From JANNBN01 sp031430595 (GTDB taxonomy: Bacteria; Actinomycetota; Acidimicrobiia; Acidimicrobiales; JANYDT01): 64,000 nt of DNA. The DNA lies in contig JANPBU010000047.1 of assembly GCA_031430595.1 (NCBI GenBank), forward strand, positions 1 through 64,000. The letters are read 5' to 3'. The translations under genes and the position numbers were made by a program. The notes beneath the pieces are model-generated. The model saw nothing but the letters and a program-made list of their open reading frames with translations. It was not told the origin of the DNA and made no database searches. This document shows positions 16,614 through 24,613 of the stretch, piece by piece. How positions within the stretch are numbered: position 1 is the first letter of the stretch; each line of letters starts with the position of its first letter.

Positions 16614-18740
16614 ATGATTACAAGATTGACTGCCATATCAATTCGACGCCGATGGGTCGTGATCGCGCTCTGGATCATCGCTCTTGTCGGGGTGACGGTC
16701 GCGAACGGTCAGTTTGGTGGCGATTGGCGCGGAGGCGGACGCCTCGATGGAACTGATTCACAGCGCGCGTATGACCTTTTGAATGAGAAGATGCCTTCGA
16801 AAACCGGGGACACGGCTAGCGTTGTCTTCCAAACAACGACCGGGGTAACAGCAAAACGAGTTGAGATTGACTCTTACTTAAAGAAAATCAAATCCATTCC
16901 TGGGATTGCGAGCGTGACCTCACCGTTCGCTTCGAAGGGCCAGATCTCACCCGAGGGAACAGTCGCATTCGCCGCTGTTGAGTTCGACCCAGACGTCAAC
17001 CTTCAAACCACCGCTAATCGCATGGTTGAGTTGGCCCCTGAACTTCGCAAAGCCGGGGTAACAACAGAATTTTCTGGAGGATGGTTTACTCAAGGTGGCC
17101 TTCCCGCTACCGAGATCTTTGGTCTACTCGCCGCTGTTGTCATCTTGCTGATCGCGTTCGGGTCGGTATTGGCAGCGGGGCTGCCGATCGTAACCGCCGT
17201 CATCGGTATCGGGATAGGCCTCGGTTCGGTAGGGCTGTGGGCTTCGGTGGTCGACACACCTGACTTCACCGTTCAGGTTGCGTCGATGATTGGCATCGGT
17301 GTTGGAATCGATTATGCGTTGTTCATTGTCACCCGTTTCAGGGAAGCTCGCGGGCGGGGAAAGGACGTTCCCAATTCGATTCACGAAGCAACAGCAACGG
17401 CTGGTCGCGCCGTCGTCTTCGCTGGCATCACGGTAATGGTTTCGTTGCTTGGCATGATTCTCATGCGCCTTAAGTTTGTGAACGGGCTAGCAATCGGGTC
17501 ATCGACAGCGGTAGCGGTCGCAGTACTTGCTGCCATCACCTTGCTACCTGCGCTTCTTTCGGTCGTAGGTTCGCGGATCAAGCCTGTCGTCATGACGAAC
17601 AGCCAAGACGCCGGACATCATGTTTCCGTGTGGGAACGGTGGAGTCGACTCTTGCAGCGTCGCCCGTGGCAGGCTGCGATTGCTGGGCTCGCCGTCTTGG
17701 TCGTACTCGGGGCACCGACCTTAGCCATACGACTCGGGTCGGCCGACGCCGGAAGCCTTCCGAAAACCCAGACTAATAGGCTCGCATATGACATGCTTGC
17801 CGAAGGATTTACGCCCGGTTTCGCCGGACCGTTTCTTTTAGTCGCAAACACACCCACCGATAATGCACGAGCGGTACTGCCTTCGCTCATCGAACAGGTA
17901 CGAGCAACCCCAGGCATTGCCTTCGTCACCGACGCCCAACCATCGGCAGATGGAACCGCCGCTGTATTCACTGCTATTGCGACAACGTCACCGCAGGATG
18001 AGGCCACCGGTAGGCTTCTGAAGCAACTCCGCGCCAAGGTTCTTCCCAATGCCTCGGCTGGGTCAGGCGCCTCAGTGTATGTAGGTGGGCCTACGGCCAG
18101 CGGAGATGACTTTGCAACCTTTGTTGGGGCACGACTCCCATGGTTCATTGGCTCAGTACTCGTGATCAGTTTTCTCCTCCTACTGGCTATGTTCCGATCA
18201 ATACTTGTTCCCCTTAAGGCGGTGGTTCTCAACTTATTGTCGATTGGAGCAGCCTACGGAATCATGGTTGCCGTGTTTCAATGGGGTTGGTTCGGATCCA
18301 TCTTTGGTGTGGGCAAGGGGGCCCCGATTGAACCATGGGCACCTATGATGCTGTTTGCCATCGTGTTTGGTCTATCGATGGACTACGAAGTGTTCCTGCT
18401 TTCGAAAATTCGCGAGCGTTTCGACGCAACCGGCGACAACTCAAATGCTGTCGCTGAAGGTGTTGCATCAACGGCCAGGGTCATCACGGCGGCAGCAGCA
18501 ATCATGGTGTTCGTCTTCGGGTTCTTCGTGTTCGGATCACTACGAGAAATCAAATTAGTCGGGCTCGGATTGGCCACTGCAGTTTTCATCGATGCAACCA
18601 TCGTTCGTTTGGTCCTTGTGCCAGCCACAATGGAACTTCTTGGTTCAAGAAACTGGTGGATGCCAACATGGGTTGACCGGTTGGTTCCGAACCTATCGAT
18701 TGAGCACGAGCCGCCCTCACGGTCGCCATTAGTGTCATGA
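16614..18740 (+). CDS. MMPL-family RND transporter
   Basis: A 708-aa inner-membrane transporter in the MMPL/RND class. One N-terminal helix, a soluble loop (about 35-165), then five helices including the signature IGIGVGIDYALFIVTRFREA form the first half. The second half repeats the pattern with FGLSMDYEVFLLSKIRERF, carrying the acidic residues used for proton coupling. The length and two-fold repeat fit a complete protein. AAAGGAACGA precedes the ATG. It is 89 bases after the DUF4097 gene and one base before the EamA gene, so it is probably regulated by the two-component pair. It probably exports a lipid or hydrophobic compound; the substrate is unknown. Confidence 0.88.
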   Translation: MITRLTAISIRRRWVVIALWIIALVGVTVANGQFGGDWRGGGRLDGTDSQRAYDLLNEKMPSKTGDTASVVFQTTTGVTAKRVEIDSYLKKIKSIPGIASVTSPFASKGQISPEGTVAFAAVEFDPDVNLQTTANRMVELAPELRKAGVTTEFSGGWFTQGGLPATEIFGLLAAVVILLIAFGSVLAAGLPIVTAVIGIGIGLGSVGLWASVVDTPDFTVQVASMIGIGVGIDYALFIVTRFREARGRGKDVPNSIHEATATAGRAVVFAGITVMVSLLGMILMRLKFVNGLAIGSSTAVAVAVLAAITLLPALLSVVGSRIKPVVMTNSQDAGHHVSVWERWSRLLQRRPWQAAIAGLAVLVVLGAPTLAIRLGSADAGSLPKTQTNRLAYDMLAEGFTPGFAGPFLLVANTPTDNARAVLPSLIEQVRATPGIAFVTDAQPSADGTAAVFTAIATTSPQDEATGRLLKQLRAKVLPNASAGSGASVYVGGPTASGDDFATFVGARLPWFIGSVLVISFLLLLAMFRSILVPLKAVVLNLLSIGAAYGIMVAVFQWGWFGSIFGVGKGAPIEPWAPMMLFAIVFGLSMDYEVFLLSKIRERFDATGDNSNAVAEGVASTARVITAAAAIMVFVFGFFVFGSLREIKLVGLGLATAVFIDATIVRLVLVPATMELLGSRNWWMPTWVDRLVPNLSIEHEPPSRSPLVS

Positions 18741-18741
18741 G

Positions 18742-19653
18742 GTGACATTGAAAGAACGATGGTTGGCAGTGCTCGTGGCTGCCATTTGGGGATACAACTT
18801 TGTGCCAGCCCGTTATGGCATTCAACAATTCCCACCATTGCTCTTTGCGGCCCTGCGGTTTGCGGTCGTTGCGATACCTGCAATCTTTTTCGTAAAACGT
18901 CCCACCGTGGCTTGGAAGTCGATTGTTGGCGTTGGCCTATTCATGGGAGTGGGCCAATTCGGATCACTTTACGTATCAATGCATAACGGCATGCCAGCTG
19001 GTCTTGCGTCGATTGTCATGCAAATGCAGGCCCTGTGGACGGTCGTGTTTGCTGTTTCGTTCCTCGGTGAACGATTGCAACCCCGACACATCGTCGGTAT
19101 GGTCGTGGCCTTCGCTGGGCTCGGGGTTATTGCAACAAATAGAGCGAAGGCAACCCCTTGGAGTGCGCTGGGTCTTTGTGTGTTGGGGTCCGTGTTTTGG
19201 GCGTGCTCGAACATTGCCACCCGGCAGGCCCGTTCGAGCCAGCCCTTTGCGTTGATCATTTGGGCCAGTGCGGTCGCGCCAATCCCGCTACTTGTACTTT
19301 CGCTGGTGGTCGACGGGCCAAGCACGATCCGGGGTTCATTTCAACAAGTGCCAGGAAAAGCAGTTTACGGAGTGGTGTTTGCTGCAATCGTCGGAACTAT
19401 TGGTGCTTACGGTTTATGGACTCAACTGTTGGCGTCACGACCTGCGTCTGAGGTTGCACCGTATTCGCTGCTCGTCCCATTTTTTGGAATCAGTGCTGCG
19501 TGGGTCTTTCTCGCTGAGCGTCCGGCCGGCACCGAACTGATCGGTGCCGCCATCATGATCGTCGGCGTCGTGATCGTCAGTGGCCTTCGGTTTTCACGGC
19601 CTCAGACGTCACGCAATGTTGAACAGCTCAGACGGTCATTGCGCCGGTCATAA
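18742..19653 (+). CDS. EamA-family (DMT) transporter
   Basis: A 303-aa integral membrane protein with ten predicted helices arranged as two five-helix EamA repeats. The first begins LVAAIWGYNFVPARYG, the second near FWACSNIATRQARS. Length and topology are usual for drug/metabolite exporters. The start is GTG at 18742, one base after the MMPL stop; TTG 18748 is an alternative with GAGG at closer spacing. It probably forms the last gene of the kinase-regulator-MMPL operon. The 3' end overlaps the convergent ABC ATPase gene by 26 bases. The substrate is unknown. Confidence 0.85.
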   Translation: MTLKERWLAVLVAAIWGYNFVPARYGIQQFPPLLFAALRFAVVAIPAIFFVKRPTVAWKSIVGVGLFMGVGQFGSLYVSMHNGMPAGLASIVMQMQALWTVVFAVSFLGERLQPRHIVGMVVAFAGLGVIATNRAKATPWSALGLCVLGSVFWACSNIATRQARSSQPFALIIWASAVAPIPLLVLSLVVDGPSTIRGSFQQVPGKAVYGVVFAAIVGTIGAYGLWTQLLASRPASEVAPYSLLVPFFGISAAWVFLAERPAGTELIGAAIMIVGVVIVSGLRFSRPQTSRNVEQLRRSLRRS

Positions 19654-20407
19654 TCGCAACGGCATCAGACATTGAGATGTCTTTGGGGTTCACCACGGCG
19701 GCGCGTCGACCAAGGCGCTGAATATGAACTCGATCAGCAACCTCGAACACATGTGGCATGTTGTGACTGATCAAAATCACGGGCATCCCTTTTGAGCGAA
19801 GGTCGCGAATCAGCTGCAATACCTGCCCTGATTCCTTCACACCAAGCGCAGCCGTTGGCTCATCGAGGATAATAACTTTGCTTCCGAATGCACCGGCCCT
19901 GGCGACAGCAACGGCTTGACGCTGACCACCTGAAAGGCTCTCGACCGTTTGGGTAATGTCTTGCAGAGTACCGATACCGAGCTCGTCAAGTGCTGCACGA
20001 GCAGCAGTTCGCATTCCCGATTTATCGAGCATTCGAAACACTGACCCCAGCACCCCGGCTTTTCGCTTCTCGCGACCCAAAAAGAGATTCGATGAAATAT
20101 CGAGTGCTGGTGCTACGGCAAGCGTTTGGTACACCGACTCGATTCCTGCCGCACGCGCGTCTTGGGGTTTGCGAAACGACACTGTGCGCCCATCAAGTTC
20201 GATGGTTCCGGCATCAGGAACCATCGCGCCCGAGAGGCATTTGATGAGCGACGACTTTCCGGCCCCGTTGTCGCCAATGACGGCAAGCACCTCGCCAGGG
20301 TAGAGTTCAAGATCGGCTGATTCAAGGGCAGTAACGCGTCCGAAGCGTTTGGTAAGGCCTCGCGCAGCCAGAACCGGCTGGCCGACCGGCATAATTGCGT
20401 CGCTCAT
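19628..20407 (-). CDS. CUT2 sugar ABC transporter, ATP-binding subunit (FrcA-like)
   Basis: A 259-aa single-domain ATPase with Walker A GDNGAGKSSLIK, Q-loop region ESVYQTLA, signature LSGGQRQAVAVARA, Walker B VIILDEPTAALG and switch His in LISHNMPHVFEVADR. Most CUT2 systems (ribose, xylose) use a tandem ATPase of about 500 aa; a single domain of this length is characteristic of FrcA-type systems. ATG 20407 overlaps the permease stop by 4 bases and is preceded by GAAAGGTCGG. It is the last gene of the binding-protein / permease / ATPase operon. Confidence 0.88.
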   Translation of the reverse strand: MSDAIMPVGQPVLAARGLTKRFGRVTALESADLELYPGEVLAVIGDNGAGKSSLIKCLSGAMVPDAGTIELDGRTVSFRKPQDARAAGIESVYQTLAVAPALDISSNLFLGREKRKAGVLGSVFRMLDKSGMRTAARAALDELGIGTLQDITQTVESLSGGQRQAVAVARAGAFGSKVIILDEPTAALGVKESGQVLQLIRDLRSKGMPVILISHNMPHVFEVADRVHIQRLGRRAAVVNPKDISMSDAVAIMTGAMTV

Positions 20408-21480
20408 TTTCCGACCTTTCGAATCCACTGATCGAGCGCTACGGCAACGAGAATGAGGGCGCCAATAGCAAAATTCTTGAGTTGCGGATCAACCCCGAAC
20501 AACGAAAGACCTTTATCGAAAACAGCCACAATTGCCGCACCAATTAGTGTGCCTATTATTCGACCTCGCCCGCCGAATACGCTGGTGCCACCGATGACAA
20601 CTGCAGTGATCGATTCCAGGTTGACGTCTGTTGCTGCGTTTGAGCTTGCCGACAACGAACGACCTAGCTGAACCCAGCCTCCGATGGCATAGACCAAACC
20701 GGCGACCGTATAAACGCTTATTAACACCCGAGTCACGTCGATTCCAGCCAAACGGGCGGCTTCCTTGTCATTACCTGTTGCGTACACGTGTTTTCCCCAC
20801 GCAGTATTTGCCAGCACATACGCCATGACGGCATACAAAAGCAATGCCACCACTACCCCGTAGTTGATCGGTATGCCGAATACGTCGAACGTTTTTCCGG
20901 TGAAGGTAAGTATGCCGTTGATTTGCTCTTCAGATGTTGTTTGAGCCTTGCTGTATACCAAGCCAGCAGATTGGAACATGTAAAAGGTTCCGAGCGTGAT
21001 GATGAACGGTGGAAGTGAAATTTTGGTAACAAGAAAGCCGTGGAACGCACCGAGGGTCATGCCCACTATGCCGCCAACGATCAAAGCCAAGAGGCCTGGC
21101 ATTCCCTGGTCAGCGACTAACTTCGCAATGATCAAGTGCACAAGAATCATCGACGCACCGACCGAAAGATCGACACCGGCAGTGAGAATGATGAGCGTTT
21201 GACCAACCGCCAACGTGGCCATAACTGCGGTGGCCTGCAGCATCTGACCAACGGTTGCCCCACTTCGAAAGGCTGCACCGCAACTTCGCGGCCCGCACTC
21301 GTTTGAGTTGAAGAACCCAAAAACTATGAATGCCAGCGCAAGCACTGCCGCCGGGCTGAGAACGGGAAAACGGTGCAACACATGCTGCACGGTTGCGAGC
21401 AGGCCTCGGCGACGAACGAAAGCGTCAGCAGCATCGCCAGCAAGTGGTGGTGTTTGTGCAAGAGACGGCTCTGCAGCCAT
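20404..21480 (-). CDS. CUT2 sugar ABC transporter, permease (FrcC/RbsC-like)
   Basis: A 358-aa membrane protein with 8-10 helices. The family motif appears as LTAGVDLSVGASMILVHLI, with TGNDKEAARLAGIDVTRVLI in the cytoplasmic EAA-like loop, and VIGGTSVFGGRGRIIGTLIG near the end. ATG 21480 has AGGGGAT at the right distance; the frame extends 14 codons further without such a site. It sits between the binding-protein gene (148 bases upstream, separated by a hairpin) and the ATPase (4-base overlap). Confidence 0.9.
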   Translation of the reverse strand: MAAEPSLAQTPPLAGDAADAFVRRRGLLATVQHVLHRFPVLSPAAVLALAFIVFGFFNSNECGPRSCGAAFRSGATVGQMLQATAVMATLAVGQTLIILTAGVDLSVGASMILVHLIIAKLVADQGMPGLLALIVGGIVGMTLGAFHGFLVTKISLPPFIITLGTFYMFQSAGLVYSKAQTTSEEQINGILTFTGKTFDVFGIPINYGVVVALLLYAVMAYVLANTAWGKHVYATGNDKEAARLAGIDVTRVLISVYTVAGLVYAIGGWVQLGRSLSASSNAATDVNLESITAVVIGGTSVFGGRGRIIGTLIGAAIVAVFDKGLSLFGVDPQLKNFAIGALILVAVALDQWIRKVGK

Positions 21481-21536
21481 GCGAAATCCCCTAATGAATA
21501 CGTGATTTACAAAAACGAACAACTCGGTTCACCTAA

Positions 21537-21561
21537 GAGGGCGACCCACCGGGCCGCCCTC
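21537..21561 (-). terminator. Intra-operon hairpin after the sugar-binding protein gene
   Basis: On the minus strand GAGGGCGGCCC pairs with GGGTCGCCCTC around a 3-base loop; the only imperfection is one G-U pair. It lies between the binding-protein stop (21628) and the permease start (21480) and is not followed by a T tract. Such hairpins often stabilise the upstream message or partly terminate it, so binding protein is made in excess over membrane components. Confidence 0.65.
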
Positions 21562-21627
21562 CTCAAGTTTGAAACTTTCTCGATGTCTACTTTACGAAGC
21601 GATCGAGGTCAACGGGCGTTTGAAGAA

Positions 21628-22710
21628 CTAGCCCCAACAAATCTTCTGGCCTTCGGCAACCGAAATGCTGTCGACGCCAGCTGCCTTCGTGTCAGTGACC
21701 AAGGCAACGCCGGTGTTGAAGAACGTCAGGCCGGAGGTTACGGTTGGCTTTGCGCCACCAGTAGCAAGTGACTTAATGGCCTTAACGCCCAAGCTGGCCA
21801 TACGCCCTGGGTACTGCTGAGCGGTTGCACCAATGACACCCTTTGAAACCAATTCAAGACCAGGCTTGCAACCACCGTCAACAGACACGATGATCACACC
21901 CTTTTCTTTTCCGGCAGCCTTGAGGGCATCGAATGCACCCTGGGCAGCTGGCTCGTTGATCGTGTACACGACGTTGACGTCAGGGTTGGCAGCCAAACAT
22001 GTTTCCATAGCCTTCTTTCCACCATCGGCGTTTCCATTGGTTGGTTCGTGACAAACAACCTGGTAATCGCCACCTGAGTACTTGCCGGTCTTTGGCTCTT
22101 TGCCATTGCCAGACTTGTCTTCTTTGGCAACAATGCCCATTCCGTTGAGGAAGCCTTGATCGCGACCGGTGTCAACTGAAACAACCTTATCGGTGAAGAG
22201 GTCGAGCATGGCAATGGTGGCCTTCTTACCTTTGACCTGAACAGCAGCCCACTGGCCAATGAGTTGGCCAGCGTTGTAGTTGTCGGTAGCGAAGGTGATG
22301 TCGACTGCTGATGCTGGTTCTGGCGGGGTGTCGAGGGCAATGACCAAGAGACCGGCCTTACGAGCCTTGTTGAGCGCAGGAACAACGTCATTTGTTGCCG
22401 GGGTGATAAGGATGCCTTTGTCACCGCGAGCAACGGCGTCTTCAATGGCTTTTACCTGAGTGGCAAAGTCACCATCTTGTTTACCGGCAGCCGTTGTGAG
22501 CTTGACACCCGAGGTTTTTGCTTCCTTCTCGGCTTCTTTTTGCATGGCTACGAAGAACGGGTTCGAGGTTGTCTTCAAGATGAGCGTCACCCCGATTGTT
22601 TTGACCTTGGTTGTCTTCTTTTTAGTGGCAGCGCCAACAACTGGTGTGACTGCCAAAGCGAGGGCCATGGCCCCCGCTGCAGCCACGATGAGCTTCTTGT
22701 TGCGATTCAT
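21628..22710 (-). CDS. CUT2 sugar ABC transporter, substrate-binding protein (FrcB-like)
   Basis: A 360-aa exported binding protein of the periplasmic-binding-protein type 4 family. A signal peptide (KKLIVAAAGAMALALAVTPV, cleavage near residue 28) is followed by a Lys-rich stretch. The mature part starts KTIGVTLILKTTSNPFFVAM. Sugar-family signatures are DKGILITPATNDVVPAL in the first lobe, ALDTPPEP, and NVVYTINEPAAQGAFDAL in the second. There is no lipobox Cys, so attachment to the cell in a monoderm is unclear. It heads the operon with permease and ATPase downstream. The sugar is unknown; fructose or ribose-like pentoses are the closest guesses from family resemblance. Confidence 0.88.
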   Translation of the reverse strand: MNRNKKLIVAAAGAMALALAVTPVVGAATKKKTTKVKTIGVTLILKTTSNPFFVAMQKEAEKEAKTSGVKLTTAAGKQDGDFATQVKAIEDAVARGDKGILITPATNDVVPALNKARKAGLLVIALDTPPEPASAVDITFATDNYNAGQLIGQWAAVQVKGKKATIAMLDLFTDKVVSVDTGRDQGFLNGMGIVAKEDKSGNGKEPKTGKYSGGDYQVVCHEPTNGNADGGKKAMETCLAANPDVNVVYTINEPAAQGAFDALKAAGKEKGVIIVSVDGGCKPGLELVSKGVIGATAQQYPGRMASLGVKAIKSLATGGAKPTVTSGLTFFNTGVALVTDTKAAGVDSISVAEGQKICWG

Positions 22711-22765
22711 TTCGATTCCCCTTTTCGATGGTGGACAAGGACAAGGTTGCCAAACTCCTAGACAT

Positions 22766-22779
22766 TGACAACGTTGTCA
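22766..22779. promoter_or_regulatory. Perfect 14-bp palindrome, candidate sugar-regulator operator
   Basis: TGACAACGTTGTCA is a perfect palindrome centred on a CG step, 56-69 bases upstream of the binding-protein start codon. This is the form of LacI-family operators, which are symmetrical around a central CG. No LacI-type gene is in the window, so the regulator would be encoded elsewhere. The gap 22711-23105 otherwise holds this site and the hairpin at 22966-23011, with no gene seen. Confidence 0.6.
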
Positions 22780-22965
22780 TATGTGACTCTACATGGATAT
22801 GCCAGACGTCACAAGTAGAAATCTGCAAAAGCGAGAGCAAACACTTAGGCATCTGTCAGGAAGCTCCGAGCTGGCTCCGACCCTTCCATCAATGAGAGCA
22901 TCAGCCAAGAGGCCGGTGAGAACTGAATCAGGTACCGATCGCCTCACCATCCGTGCCAGGTTTAC

Positions 22966-23011
22966 CTGTTCTGTGCCACGTTTCACCGCCGTACAACACG
23001 GCACAGAACAG
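22966..23011. repeat. 12-bp perfect inverted repeat before the FixH-like gene
   Basis: CTGTTCTGTGCC (22966-22977) and GGCACAGAACAG (23000-23011) are exact inverted copies with a 22-base spacer. Degenerate copies of GGCACA follow (near 23020). It lies 95-140 bases before the FixH-like gene ATG, in the promoter region of the cytochrome/ECF operon. It could be an operator or an RNA hairpin in the leader. Confidence 0.5.
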
Positions 23012-23105
23012 CGCAACCCGGCACAAGACCGGAGAAGCAAATCACTGCGACATGAATTTCTCAGCGAATGAGGAACCAATTTCCAAGCTGCGGGGTAGTA
23101 GCTGT

Positions 23106-23633
23106 ATGAAAACAAAATTGCTCGGGTGCCTCCTGGTTTTCTTCGTCACGACCATCACGTCACTCGGCACGTCACTGGGCACGTCAGCGTCCGCTGGTGG
23201 TTGGGCACTCACCACCGTTGATTCGGTGCCAACACCACATGCGGGTCAAACCCTCGAAATTGGCTTCACGATTCGTCAACACGGGGTCACCCTGGTCAAC
23301 CTGGATGGTGTCGCCGTCATAATTACGACGAGCAATAGGTCGGCCAAGTTCGAGGCCAGACAATTTGGGTCGATTGGTCACTACGTCGCTGATGTGACGT
23401 TCCCTGAAGCAGACGACGTTTCATGGTCGGTCGAACAGGGCTGGTTCGGGGTTCAGGAACTCGGAAAGCTCACTGTGTCGGAAACTAACCAATCAGCCAG
23501 CAGTCGTACGTACGCTTATCCTCTGTTCACCAGGCTAAGTCTGGCGATCATATCCGTTCTATTCACCGGATATTCAGTCACCGGGGGCCGACGATTTGCG
23601 AAGCGACGGACGAAACCTACCGTGCTGGCATGA
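23106..23633 (+). CDS. FixH/YtkA-like secreted protein with C-terminal membrane anchor
   Basis: A 175-aa protein. ATG 23106 gives a proper signal peptide (KTKLLGCLLVFFVTTITSLG, followed by repeats of GTS); the frame is open 51 codons further but that stretch reads as non-coding. The exported domain has GGWALTTVDSVPTPHAGQTL and IGFTIRQHGV, the pattern of FixH/YtkA-like immunoglobulin-fold proteins often encoded beside cytochromes and copper-handling genes. A single membrane helix near 140-158 (LSLAIISVLFTGYSV) and a basic tail anchor it with the domain outside. Its stop overlaps the cytochrome start by 4 bases, so the two are coupled. The exact function is unknown. Confidence 0.7.
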   Translation: MKTKLLGCLLVFFVTTITSLGTSLGTSASAGGWALTTVDSVPTPHAGQTLEIGFTIRQHGVTLVNLDGVAVIITTSNRSAKFEARQFGSIGHYVADVTFPEADDVSWSVEQGWFGVQELGKLTVSETNQSASSRTYAYPLFTRLSLAIISVLFTGYSVTGGRRFAKRRTKPTVLA

Positions 23634-24037
23634 CCAGGCCTTCGCCCGTACTTGCATCAGGCACCCTCGCCGCCGTATTTGTGGCCGCCACTATCTTCAG
23701 CTGGCAAACCCGTCTGCCCACTCAGCAAAATACGCTTCAGAATGCGAAAACCGGGGCGGCACTTTTTGTCGCCAAAGGATGTTCGAGCTGTCACATCGGG
23801 CCAGAAACCTTCTCAAAATTCGCAAGTGCTCCGAGCCTTGCGGAAGTGTCACTTTGGGCCGGTACCCGCCGGGATGGAATGACAGCCGAGGCGTACATTA
23901 CCGAGTCAATTGAAAACCCAGCAGCGTTCTGGTCACCTGCGGCGACGAATGGGAATGGTCCGTTTGCCGGAATGCCAATCCTCTTAGTGGACAAGCAAGA
24001 GATCACCAGCATTGTTGCTTACCTCCTGCAAGGCTAA
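23630..24037 (+). CDS. Membrane-anchored or exported cytochrome c, single haem
   Basis: A 135-aa class I cytochrome c. The N-terminal segment VLASGTLAAVFVAATIFSW is an uncleaved anchor or signal. The haem-binding motif is GCSSCH near residue 46, and the sixth ligand is likely Met in PFAGMPIL near 115; the C-terminal helix ITSIVAYLLQG is typical. It carries a single haem and should transfer electrons outside the membrane. It overlaps the FixH-like gene by 4 bases. The TAA stop is followed in the same frame by the ECF sigma gene 27 bases later. Confidence 0.88.
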   Translation: MTRPSPVLASGTLAAVFVAATIFSWQTRLPTQQNTLQNAKTGAALFVAKGCSSCHIGPETFSKFASAPSLAEVSLWAGTRRDGMTAEAYITESIENPAAFWSPAATNGNGPFAGMPILLVDKQEITSIVAYLLQG

Positions 24038-24064
24038 CCACCTATCGATGACGACACAGCCCTC

Positions 24065-24613
24065 GTGCAGCGAGCTATTGCAGGCGACGCTGCAGCGTTT
24101 GGCGAACTCATTGCTCGCCATCACACCAGCGCGCTCCGTTTGGCAACGGTGATTCTTGGAACATCGACCGGTACAGACGACGTTATGCAGGAAGCAACGA
24201 TTCGAGCTTGGCGGCAAAAGCAATCAATCATTGCCGATCTGGGTTTCAGAAATTGGTATCTACGCGTAGTAACCAATACTGCTCGAAATAGTCGCCGCGC
24301 CAGTTGGCGCCGATCCAATCTCGAAATGAGGGCTGCGGTTTCAGAAGGAACACTTTCGCCGAATACCGGACCAGCCGACCCCGCCGAACTTGCGGTGAAA
24401 TCAAGCGAGCGCGAAATCGTGCTGGCCGCGATGAACCAATTGAAACGAAATGATCGAACCGTGCTCGCACTTCGCTTCTTTGAACAGTTGACCGAAACCG
24501 AAATGGCGGGTGTCATGGATTGCTCGCCTGGAACCGTCAAGTCACGGCTGTCTCGAGCCTTGGTAAGACTTCGAAAACAAATCGAGCCACTGGCGAAGGT
24601 TACCGACCCATGA
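24065..24613 (+). CDS. ECF-subfamily RNA polymerase sigma factor
   Basis: A 182-aa sigma-70-type ECF factor. Region 2 includes GDAAAFGELIARHHTSALRL and DDVMQEATIRAWRQ. Region 4 has LTETEMAGVMDCSPGTVKSR then LSRALVRLRKQ. The linker is rich in Pro/Ala as usual. GTG 24065 is the only normal start after the preceding in-frame stop, and no clear ribosome-binding site is seen, so translation may be coupled to the cytochrome gene. Codons before GTG read DDDTAL, which continues family similarity but lacks a start codon. It overlaps the putative anti-sigma gene by 4 bases. Confidence 0.88.
   Translation: MQRAIAGDAAAFGELIARHHTSALRLATVILGTSTGTDDVMQEATIRAWRQKQSIIADLGFRNWYLRVVTNTARNSRRASWRRSNLEMRAAVSEGTLSPNTGPADPAELAVKSSEREIVLAAMNQLKRNDRTVLALRFFEQLTETEMAGVMDCSPGTVKSRLSRALVRLRKQIEPLAKVTDP

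Noticed and set aside
22953..23105. Upstream extension of the FixH-like protein
   Set aside because: It crosses the 12-bp inverted repeat and lacks coding character, and ATG 23106 gives a clean signal peptide.
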